Assembly: GCA_024408435.1 (NCBI GenBank)
Contig: JAKSVA010000005.1
Location: 1 to 33,699 of the forward strand
Direction: 5' to 3'
DNA length: 33,699 bases
DNA from: Bacilli bacterium
GTDB taxonomy: Bacteria > Bacillota_I > Bacilli_A > RFN20 > CAG-826
Shown here: positions 8,905 through 14,557 of the stretch, piece by piece
Numbering within the stretch: position 1 is the first letter of the stretch
Layout: the number at the start of each line of letters is the position of its first letter
Notes under the pieces: model-generated
The model's input: only the letters and a program-made list of their open reading frames with translations
The model's database searches: none
What the model was told of the DNA's origin: nothing
Program-made: the position numbers and the translations under genes

Positions 8905-10295
8905 ACTAATTTGCCTCCATTGCCGCCAACAAGAATTTCCTTTACACGAATGGTAGGTTGACCAACTTCGTTAGGAACGTAGCCACTACTTGCGCCACAA
9001 AAACCAGGAGCAGTGTCTAAATCGTTGCCAACCATATCGATGTTCTTTAATACTTCTTCACCTTTACCAATTAAAGTTGCTCCTCTTACCCTTTCCATAA
9101 CTACGCCATTACGGACAATGTAACCAGCTGTAACAGCAAATTCAAATTCGCCAGTAACTGGATTAACTGATCCACCACCTAATGATTTAGCATAAAGACC
9201 TAATTTAGTATTTTTAATAATCTCCTCTACTGGAGTAGTTCCGTTTGCGATATAAGTATTAGACATTCGGCTGGTTGGTTCATATTTATAACTTTCTCTT
9301 CGGCAGGCGCCATTACCATTTTCATTCATTCGGCGGCCATTAAAATCATCAATAAGATAATTTACTAATACGCCATCTTTAATTAAGCAAGTTTTGTTAG
9401 TGGGGTTACCTTCATCATCGATATTATTACTTCCCCAAGCATGTGGAGCGGTTCCATCATCATAAGCAGTAACAATTTTTGCTGCAATTTCTTGTCCTTT
9501 CTTATTAGCAAAGACTGATAAATTACGCGCGACAGCAGTAGCCTCTAATGCATGGCCACATGCTTCATGAAATAAAACGCCACCAAAGCCATTACCAATA
9601 ATAACTGGCATTTTGCCTGATGGGCACTCTTTGGCGTCTAATGCTTCAACTGCATCATGTGCAGCTTTTGTCGCTAAGGCTTTGATATCTAATTTTCTAA
9701 GAAAATTCATTCCATCTTTTTGTGCTGGACCAACAAAACTAGTTTCGTGTTTATCGCCGCTAGAAGCAAATGGTTCAAAAAAGATGCGCAAGTATTCACG
9801 ATAATCTTTGTAATGAAGGCCGTTTGAATTATAAATTTCAACTGATTGTTTATTAGCCGCCATTAACGCTGTCGTGCGGACAATTAATGGTGAATAATTT
9901 TTCATAGTTTCGTGACCGAGTTTAAGTATGTTAAGTTTTTCATCAATTGGTGTAGTGAAATAAGAATCAATAATTGGTGAATTGTCATGTACTTTAATTG
10001 TTTTAAAATCAGTCACATTTTTAATTGGGGCATCATGAAAAGCGGCGTTTAATTTATTCGCAAGTTCAAGTAAATTCTTTTTCTTAATTTCGTTAGTGTA
10101 GCCATAGACGCTACGATTGCCTTTTAGTAAACGAAGACCGATACCAATGGAAGAAGTTCCACCAATTGCTTCAACAATGCCATTATCTAAAACAATGCGA
10201 TGTGCAGTTGTGTCTTCGCAATATAGTTCGGCAAAATCAGCGCCGGTTTTTAGTCCTTCATTAAGAACTAATTTAGCTAAGCTTTTATTAATCAT
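8901..10295 (-). CDS. tldD: TldD metalloprotease, catalytic subunit
   Basis: The start is placed at the ATG at 10295-10293 (protein begins MINKSLAKLVLNEGL, 464 aa), giving an 8-nt ATGATTAA overlap with the upstream gene. The frame is open to an ATG at 10358, but that would add 21 residues lying wholly inside the upstream gene. The zinc motif HEACGH is at H243/E244/H248, and the Cys ligand region is FCGASSG with C433, followed by VGQPTIRVKEILVGG; this matches the His/His/Cys site known for TldD. It acts with TldE as a cytoplasmic peptidase on small or unfolded peptides. It ends in TGA. No strong SD is near the start, so coupling with the ligase gene is likely. Confidence 0.93.
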   Translation of the reverse strand: MINKSLAKLVLNEGLKTGADFAELYCEDTTAHRIVLDNGIVEAIGGTSSIGIGLRLLKGNRSVYGYTNEIKKKNLLELANKLNAAFHDAPIKNVTDFKTIKVHDNSPIIDSYFTTPIDEKLNILKLGHETMKNYSPLIVRTTALMAANKQSVEIYNSNGLHYKDYREYLRIFFEPFASSGDKHETSFVGPAQKDGMNFLRKLDIKALATKAAHDAVEALDAKECPSGKMPVIIGNGFGGVLFHEACGHALEATAVARNLSVFANKKGQEIAAKIVTAYDDGTAPHAWGSNNIDDEGNPTNKTCLIKDGVLVNYLIDDFNGRRMNENGNGACRRESYKYEPTSRMSNTYIANGTTPVEEIIKNTKLGLYAKSLGGGSVNPVTGEFEFAVTAGYIVRNGVVMERVRGATLIGKGEEVLKNIDMVGNDLDTAPGFCGASSGYVPNEVGQPTIRVKEILVGGNGGKLV

Positions 10296-11481
10296 TGGTG
10301 TAATTATCAAAATATCCTTGAACGAGAATAATTGGTGTTCCTTTGTCACCTGATCCACTAGTTAAATCGCATAACGAACCAAGTAAATCAGTAATTTGAC
10401 GAGGAGTAGTACCTTGTGTCGCCATACTTCCTTTAAGATTTTTGGCTTTGTGTTTAATGGAATTAGAAATCGCTTTCTTTAAGGCTTCACCTTTTAAGTT
10501 TTTAAAATCATTATCTGCTAAATATTTAAGCTTTAATTCATTAGGAGTGCCAACTAAACCAGAAGTATAGAAAGGAGATACGACTGGGTCCGCTAATTCC
10601 CAAATTTTACCTTGGGGGTCTTTAAATGCACCATCACCATAAACCATAACTTCAACATGCTTTTTGGTTTTGTTATAAATATCCTCTTGGATATTCTTAA
10701 CTAAATTATTAGCGTCACGCGGGAATAATTTAACTTTATCTTCAGTGGCTTTATTACTACCTAATAAACCATAAGTTTTATTAAAACCACTACCATGGAT
10801 TGGAGCAGTCATAATGTCATCTAAACCTAAAACTATTTGTGCTCCCGCCTCTTTTAATAAGCGTTTAGTTCTTACTCTTGTATGAATATCACAAGTTAAT
10901 ACTTTTTTGGTATATTTAAGAATCGCTCTTGCTTGATTAGCGAAAATAATTTCTACATCAGCGCCCATACTTTTAATTAAATCGGCGTAGAAAGCAATAT
11001 AATCAACACCAGTGAATTGGTGTTTCTTATAGCCAAATAATTTCCGATATTCTTTTAACGTCAAAACATCACTATAAGGATTAACTTTCTTTTTATCTAG
11101 TTCATCATAAGTTAATAAAGAGTTACCAACTTCATCACTGGGATAAGAAAGCATTAGAATGATTTTCTTAGAACCTTTTGCAATACCTTTTAATAAAACA
11201 CTAAAACGATTTCTAGAATAAATAGGAAAAATAACTCCTAAGGTTTTACCACCAAACTTCTTTTTAATATCAGTAGCAATGTCATCAATAGAAGCATAAT
11301 TACCTTGAGCGCGAGCAACAACTGATTCAGTTACCGCGATAACATCTTTATCTTTTAATTTAAAATGATCAGTCTTACTAGCGGTTAATACACTATCAAC
11401 GACAATCTTTCTTAAATTATCACCTTGTTTGATGATTGGGCAACGAATGCCACGCGAAATAGTTCCAACATTTCTAGCCAT
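10288..11481 (-). CDS. CofE-like (F420-0:gamma-glutamyl ligase superfamily) amide ligase
   Basis: A 397-aa protein resembling the F420-0:L-glutamate ligase family, here standing alone without an FbiB-type nitroreductase domain. Supporting segments are LKDKDVIAVTESVVARAQGNY near the N-terminus, the central GLDDIMTAPIHGSGFNKTYGLLGSN, and MVYGDGAFKDPQGKIWELADPVVSP. The family adds glutamate through a gamma-peptide bond using GTP. Nothing else in the window suggests F420 synthesis, so the acceptor may differ; relatives in other F420-less bacteria have been proposed to glutamylate folates. It sits between an FAD enzyme (3 nt gap) and tldD (8-nt overlap). The family call is fairly firm; the substrate is unknown. 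Confidence 0.8.
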   Translation of the reverse strand: MARNVGTISRGIRCPIIKQGDNLRKIVVDSVLTASKTDHFKLKDKDVIAVTESVVARAQGNYASIDDIATDIKKKFGGKTLGVIFPIYSRNRFSVLLKGIAKGSKKIILMLSYPSDEVGNSLLTYDELDKKKVNPYSDVLTLKEYRKLFGYKKHQFTGVDYIAFYADLIKSMGADVEIIFANQARAILKYTKKVLTCDIHTRVRTKRLLKEAGAQIVLGLDDIMTAPIHGSGFNKTYGLLGSNKATEDKVKLFPRDANNLVKNIQEDIYNKTKKHVEVMVYGDGAFKDPQGKIWELADPVVSPFYTSGLVGTPNELKLKYLADNDFKNLKGEALKKAISNSIKHKAKNLKGSMATQGTTPRQITDLLGSLCDLTSGSGDKGTPIILVQGYFDNYTND

Positions 11482-11484
11482 ATA

Positions 11485-12900
11485 TTATTTATCCTTCTTT
11501 ATTATATTACGTGCGATATAGATGCCGCATGCTCCAGCTTGAGCCAGCCCACGAGTGAGACCAGCGCCATCACCTGCGACATATAAATTCTTAATTGAAT
11601 TAACTTCTAATTCATTGTTAATGTCTGGATGTGCAGTGTAGTATTTTGATTCCACACCATAAAGTAAAGTATGATCCATCGCAATACCTGGAGTGATATG
11701 ATCAAGCACTCGAATCATTTCAACGATTGAACGAAGAGTTTTATAAGGGAGCACTAAGGCTAAATCACCTGGTACTGCTTCTTTAAGCGTAGGCTTTACA
11801 AACCCTTCTTTTAAACGTTTATAAGTTGTTCTTCTATTTAGTAACAAATCACCAAACTTTTGAACGATTACTGAACCGCAACTAAGTTGATTGGCGAGTT
11901 TACTGACTTTATAAGCATATTCATTTGGCTTCTTAAAAGGTTCTTCAAAATGATGAGAAACAAGTAAAGCAAAGTTAGTGTTCTTGCTATGGAGTTTACT
12001 GTCATTATAAGAGTGACCATTCACATTAACGACTCCGTCATAATTCTCAACGACTACATGTCCACCTGGATTAGAACAGAACGTTCTTACTGAATTACCT
12101 GATTTAGTGCGATAAACAAATTTACCTTCATACAAGTTTTCATTAATTTCTTGCATAATCCGGTTATCGCATTCCACTCGCACACCAATATCCACTTGGT
12201 TTTGTGTCATTTTTACTCCGCGCTTTTCTAAAATATCGGTTAACCAGGAGCTACCTTCACGGCCAACGCCTAAGATTACGTATTTAGCTTCAATCTTGCT
12301 ACCATCATTTAACACCACGCCACAAACTTTATTATTCTTAACGATAATATCTTTAACGTTAGTGGAGAATTTCATATCCACTTTCTTTTTTAAATCAGTA
12401 TAAATCTTAGTCAAGATTTTTAAATTCTCTTCGGTACCTAAATGTCTTACTTTAGCGCGCAATAGTTTAACACCTACTGACATTGCTCTTAATTCAATTT
12501 CGTGAACTTTAGGAGTATTAGGATTAGTAATGGTTTTAGTCGCGCCATATTTTAAGTTAATGTTATCAACATAATTGATTAAATCTAATAGTTGGTCTTC
12601 TTCCATGTATTCAGTTAGCCAGCCACCAAACTCAGTAGTGATATTGAATTTACCATCAGAATAGGCTCCCGCACCACCAAAGCCGTTAGTGATACTACAA
12701 GCAGGGTAACATTCATTATGGCCTTTTAAGGTTACTGGACATTTAGCAATTCTATGTTCTAGAACTGGACAACGACGTTTAGTAATATCTAATCCACGGT
12801 CAATTAAAAGTACCTTCTTTTTGGGACTTAATTTCATAAATTCATAAGCCGCAAAATAACCAGAAGGCCCCGCACCGACAATAACAACGTCATATTTCAT
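11485..12900 (-). CDS. FAD-dependent dehydrogenase (COG2509 type)
   Basis: A 471-aa flavoprotein. The N-terminal Rossmann motif is VVIVGAGPSGYFAAYEF with an acidic strand end (LLIDRG), and the C-terminal FAD motif is YVAGDGAGLTRGLAQAGACG. Between them is a Cys-rich stretch, RRCPV...KCPV...ECYPAC, before NGFGGAGAYSDGKFN, characteristic of the uncharacterised FAD-dependent dehydrogenases of COG2509. Substrate and partner are unknown. It is the first gene of the minus-strand unit; GAGG sits 11-14 nt before the ATG, and an extended -10 promoter overlapped by a palindrome lies at 12925-12953. Confidence 0.87.
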   Translation of the reverse strand: MKYDVVIVGAGPSGYFAAYEFMKLSPKKKVLLIDRGLDITKRRCPVLEHRIAKCPVTLKGHNECYPACSITNGFGGAGAYSDGKFNITTEFGGWLTEYMEEDQLLDLINYVDNINLKYGATKTITNPNTPKVHEIELRAMSVGVKLLRAKVRHLGTEENLKILTKIYTDLKKKVDMKFSTNVKDIIVKNNKVCGVVLNDGSKIEAKYVILGVGREGSSWLTDILEKRGVKMTQNQVDIGVRVECDNRIMQEINENLYEGKFVYRTKSGNSVRTFCSNPGGHVVVENYDGVVNVNGHSYNDSKLHSKNTNFALLVSHHFEEPFKKPNEYAYKVSKLANQLSCGSVIVQKFGDLLLNRRTTYKRLKEGFVKPTLKEAVPGDLALVLPYKTLRSIVEMIRVLDHITPGIAMDHTLLYGVESKYYTAHPDINNELEVNSIKNLYVAGDGAGLTRGLAQAGACGIYIARNIIKKDK

Positions 12901-12924
12901 ATGGGGATAACCTCGCAGGCACCT

Positions 12925-12953
12925 ATTTTACCATAAAGGTAAAATTGTGGTAA
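12925..12953 (-). promoter_or_regulatory. Promoter of the FAD-CofE-TldDE unit with an operator-like palindrome
   Basis: Read on the minus strand: -35 TTACCA (12953-12948), 17-nt spacer, -10 TAAAAT (12930-12925) preceded by TGG, so an extended -10. A perfect inverted repeat ATTTTACC-ATAAA-GGTAAAAT (12925-12945) covers the -10 and most of the spacer. A bound repressor would block RNA polymerase; in RNA the repeat could also form a short hairpin at the start of the transcript. Confidence 0.55.
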
Positions 12954-12974
12954 TTTTTTTCATATTTTTAAAAT

Positions 12975-12993
12975 ATATTTACATAGTAAATAT
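12975..12993. promoter_or_regulatory. Perfect 19-bp palindrome, operator-like
   Basis: ATATTTAC-ATA-GTAAATAT is a perfect 8-bp inverted repeat with a 3-bp centre. Its TTTAC...GTAAA half-sites resemble those of the palindrome at 12925-12945 (TTTTACC...GGTAAAA). It lies between the minus promoter and the micro-ORF locus, so one regulator could act on both sides. The regulator is unknown. Confidence 0.45.
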
Positions 12994-13055
12994 CAAAAAA
13001 ATTTGTGACATTTTCCTATGAAATTACGAAGTATATAAGTAGGGAGGGTATTGTC

Positions 13056-13121
13056 ATGTACTTTATCTTCCTTAGGCGCGGAACCCTTTTTATCTCCTTC
13101 GTGCTACAAGAAAGGAGCTAG
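13056..13121 (+). CDS. Micro-ORF 1, 21-aa putative leader peptide
   Basis: ATG at 13056, stop TAG at 13119-13121. A strong SD (GGGAGG, 13042-13047) lies 8 nt before the ATG. The product is hydrophobic/basic, beginning MYFIFLRRG and ending VLQERS. Its codons run through the CTCCTT stretch (13094-13099) that can pair with the SD of micro-ORF 2, so translating this ORF should open that hairpin. A weak TATATA at 13032-13037 could be a -10, but no good -35 is seen. It is too short for homology; the call rests on SD position and arrangement. Confidence 0.4.
   Translation: MYFIFLRRGTLFISFVLQERS
13094..13117 (+). promoter_or_regulatory. Hairpin sequestering the SD of micro-ORF 2
   Basis: CTCCTT (13094-13099) pairs perfectly with AAGGAG (13112-13117) across a 12-nt loop. 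The 3' arm is the SD of the TTG-started micro-ORF 2, and the whole hairpin lies inside micro-ORF 1. This is the geometry of translational attenuation or coupling: upstream translation would melt the stem and expose the downstream SD. Confidence 0.45.
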
Positions 13122-13124
13122 TAA

Positions 13125-13190
13125 TTGCTAGAAACGATTTTGTTCCTGGTATTGGTGATTTTACTTATCCGCGAAATCTCGCGTAAGTAA
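13125..13190 (+). CDS. Micro-ORF 2, 21-aa single-TM hydrophobic peptide (toxin-like)
   Basis: TTG start at 13125, TAA at 13188-13190. The SD AAAGGAG (13111-13117) is 7 nt upstream, ideal spacing. The peptide has a continuous hydrophobic core (ILFLVLVILLI) followed by a charged tail (REISRK), the shape of small membrane peptides such as type I toxins. It starts 3 nt after the micro-ORF 1 stop, suiting reinitiation. A hairpin with a leftward U-tract begins right after its stop, so an antisense RNA could end here. No sequence family is recognised; it could also be a leader or signalling peptide. Confidence 0.45.
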   Translation: MLETILFLVLVILLIREISRK

Positions 13191-13216
13191 AAAGAAAAGG
13201 ACGGATAAGCCGTCCT
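13188..13216 (-). terminator. Leftward intrinsic terminator candidate
   Basis: AGGACGG (13198-13204) pairs with CCGTCCT (13210-13216) around the loop ATAAG. On the minus strand the hairpin is followed by TTTTCTTTTT (13198-13189), a good U-tract; on the plus strand it is followed by CACCTTTC, which is not one. No minus-strand protein gene lies upstream of it within the intergenic region, so it suggests a minus-strand RNA ending at the 3' end of micro-ORF 2. Confidence 0.45.
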
Positions 13217-13282
13217 CACCTTTCACCAGGTGAAATAATAATAGCATTCTTATGGAGATTTGTAAAGGGAGTGAGAGGCCAA

Positions 13283-13303
13283 CCCGGGTCGTTCTGACCC
13301 GGG
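13283..13303. repeat. Strong GC hairpin
   Basis: CCCGGGTC (13283-13290) pairs with GACCCGGG (13296-13303) around GTTCT, eight perfect pairs mostly G-C, extendable by two A-T pairs past a bulged G. There is no U-tract on either side, so it is not a standard terminator. It may be part of a structured RNA on either strand. Confidence 0.6.
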
Positions 13304-13354
13304 GTTAAAGTAGGAGGTGAAATTAAAAAATTATTATCTAGGATAATATTTATT

Positions 13355-13383
13355 TTGCGTATTCAAGTTTTTAGTTATACAAT
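13355..13383 (+). promoter_or_regulatory. rpsF operon promoter
   Basis: -35 TTGCGT (13355-13360), 17-nt spacer, -10 TACAAT (13378-13383). The predicted transcript start near 13390 gives a leader of about 78 nt before rpsF. Confidence 0.6.
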
Positions 13384-13391
13384 GTATCCCT

Positions 13392-13443
13392 ACGATTAAA
13401 AATTAGTCGTTAACTCTCTTGCTATTATTACTTAGGTAATAGC
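13392..13443 (+). promoter_or_regulatory. rpsF leader with two hairpins (possible S6:S18 autoregulatory element)
   Basis: Hairpin 1 is 13392-13399 with 13403-13410 (eight pairs, one G-U, loop AAA). Hairpin 2 is GCTATTA (13421-13427) with TAATAGC (13437-13443). They are followed by CAGATGTCC and the SD AAAGGAGG (13453-13460). Many bacteria have an S6:S18-binding leader before rpsF, and the position fits. The characteristic CCG element of that motif is not evident, so the identity is tentative. Confidence 0.4.
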
Positions 13444-13468
13444 CAGATGTCCAAAGGAGGGAAATGTA

Positions 13469-13759
13469 ATGAAAAAGTACGAGATTATGTACATCTTGAA
13501 GGCAGATCTTGAAGATGCTAGCCGCAAGAAAGAAGTTGAAAAACTTCATAACATTTTGACTAAGAATGGAGTAAAAATCACTAAGGTTGACGAATGGGGA
13601 GTCAGAGACTTTGCCTATGAAATCAAAGACCAAAAGAAAGGTTATTACATCGTTCTTAAGGTTTTAGCTGATGCTGATCAACTTAATGAGTTTTCTCGCT
13701 TAGTCCGCATTGATGAAAATGTTATCCGTCATTTAGTTACCGTTAGTCATGGTAATTAA
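13469..13759 (+). CDS. rpsF: 30S ribosomal protein S6
   Basis: A 96-aa S6 protein (MKKYEIMYILKADLED... DEWGVRDFAYEIKDQKKGYYIVL ... RLVRIDENVIRHLVTV), full length for the short Gram-positive form without an acidic tail. S6 binds the 16S central domain as a heterodimer with S18, encoded two genes downstream. The SD AAAGGAGG lies 8 nt before the ATG. It is first in the classic rpsF-ssb-rpsR operon. Confidence 0.98.
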   Translation: MKKYEIMYILKADLEDASRKKEVEKLHNILTKNGVKITKVDEWGVRDFAYEIKDQKKGYYIVLKVLADADQLNEFSRLVRIDENVIRHLVTVSHGN

Positions 13760-13791
13760 TTACTCAATGTATCAAGGAGGATTTTAGTTAA

Positions 13792-14208
13792 ATGGTCAAT
13801 CGAGTAGTATTAGTGGGTCGCTTAACCCGTGATCCAGAATTAAGAAAAACGAATAGTGACAAACCAGTTGCTTCGTTTACTCTCGCGGTCGACAACCGCA
13901 ATAAAAACGCCGAAGGGCAAAAAACGGCTAGTTTCATTCCCGTTACTGTGTGGAATGATCAAGCCACTAATGTTTGTAAATACGTTCGGAAAGGCTCACT
14001 TGTGGGCGTAGATGGTCGTCTTTTACAAAGAAGTTATGAAAAAAAAGATGGTACAAAAGCTAATGTATTAGAAGTTGTTGCTGACTCGGTACAATTCTTA
14101 GAACCAAAAGGAAGCAAGAATGAGGCTAGTGCCACAAAGGAAGATATCGCTCAACCCGAAAACAAAATGGATGGGGTTGATGTCGTTGATGATGATCTTC
14201 CATTCTAA
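13792..14208 (+). CDS. ssb: Single-stranded DNA-binding protein
   Basis: A 138-aa SSB with an N-terminal OB fold (MVNRVVLVGRLTRDPELR, FTLAVDNR, FIPVTVWNDQATNVCKYVRKGSLVGVDGRL), a short linker and the acidic C-terminal tail DDDLPF that recruits replication and repair partners. It is shorter than Bacillus SSB (about 170 aa) because of the linker. The SD AAGGAGG precedes the ATG. It lies between rpsF and rpsR, the usual arrangement. Confidence 0.98.
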   Translation: MVNRVVLVGRLTRDPELRKTNSDKPVASFTLAVDNRNKNAEGQKTASFIPVTVWNDQATNVCKYVRKGSLVGVDGRLLQRSYEKKDGTKANVLEVVADSVQFLEPKGSKNEASATKEDIAQPENKMDGVDVVDDDLPF

Positions 14209-14230
14209 TTAAAAACAAAAGGAGAATAAC

Positions 14231-14458
14231 ATGGGATTTAAAAAAATTAGACAACGGAAAAAATCTTGTTACTTTAAAAAAGCGCATATTGAATGGATTG
14301 ACTATAAAGATGTCGAACTCTTACAAAGATTCATTATGCCAAATGGCAAGATTATGCCTAGTTACATTTCTGGAACTAGCGCAAAGTATCAACGCCAATT
14401 AGCGAAAGCGATTAAAAACGCTCGCTATATGGGTTTACTTCCGTTTATTGCTGATTAA
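14231..14458 (+). CDS. rpsR: 30S ribosomal protein S18
   Basis: A 75-aa S18 ([56 protein letters not shown]). It has a single Cys, so it is a zinc-independent form. It pairs with S6 on the 30S platform. The SD AAAGGAG precedes the start. It ends the operon and is followed directly by an intrinsic terminator. Confidence 0.98.
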   Translation: MGFKKIRQRKKSCYFKKAHIEWIDYKDVELLQRFIMPNGKIMPSYISGTSAKYQRQLAKAIKNARYMGLLPFIAD

Positions 14459-14471
14459 GTTAAGAAGTAGA

Positions 14472-14496
14472 AGCCCCATCTTAATGGGGTTTTTAT
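14472..14496 (+). terminator. Rho-independent terminator of rpsF-ssb-rpsR
   Basis: CCCCAT (14474-14479) pairs with ATGGGG (14484-14489) across the loop CTTA, followed by TTTTTATTTT. It ends about 30 nt after the rpsR stop, and a new promoter for gdpP follows. Confidence 0.88.
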
Positions 14497-14520
14497 TTTG
14501 CTTTTTAATATTTTTTTCTT

Positions 14521-14547
14521 TTTACAAAAAGAAAATAGCGTTATAAT
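14521..14547 (+). promoter_or_regulatory. gdpP promoter giving a near-leaderless transcript
   Basis: -10 TATAAT (14542-14547) with TTTACA (14521-14526) upstream at a short 15-nt spacing. The ATG (14558) is 10 nt beyond the -10, so the predicted 5' UTR is about 3-5 nt, and there is no SD. Confidence 0.55.
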
Positions 14548-14557
14548 ACCTATACTT

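Larger units (their letters stand above)
12901..13468. other. 568-bp divergent intergenic region with structured RNA and micro-ORFs
   Basis: This is the only stretch over 300 bp without a conventional gene. From left to right it holds the minus-strand promoter/palindrome, a second palindrome (12975-12993), two SD-led micro-ORFs (13056-13190), a hairpin with a leftward U-tract (13188-13216), a small CACCT/AGGTG hairpin (13217-13232), a strong GC hairpin (13283-13303), an SD with no standard start codon (13312-13319), and the rpsF promoter and leader (13355-13468). The 13070-13310 part is visibly more GC-rich than the flanks. Confidence 0.8.

Noticed and set aside
10296-10358. Longer tldD start at 10358
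   Set aside because: It would add 21 residues fully inside the upstream ligase gene and unlike TldD N-termini; the ATG at 10295 gives a normal 8-nt overlap.
13252-13308. 18-aa ORF (MEICKGSERPTRVV...) across the GC hairpin
   Set aside because: No Shine-Dalgarno, polar composition, and its 3' half is the stem-loop itself; more likely non-coding.
13410-13425. 16-nt exact repeat TTAACTCTCTTGCTAT, also at 25753-25768
   Set aside because: One pair of this length is near chance level for an AT-rich 34-kb window. One copy overlaps the metG -35 and the other is in the rpsF leader, with no shared context.
14498-14557. TTG start for gdpP at 14498
   Set aside because: It lies in the U-tract of the rpsR terminator and upstream of the predicted promoter; the ATG at 14558 fits the family.
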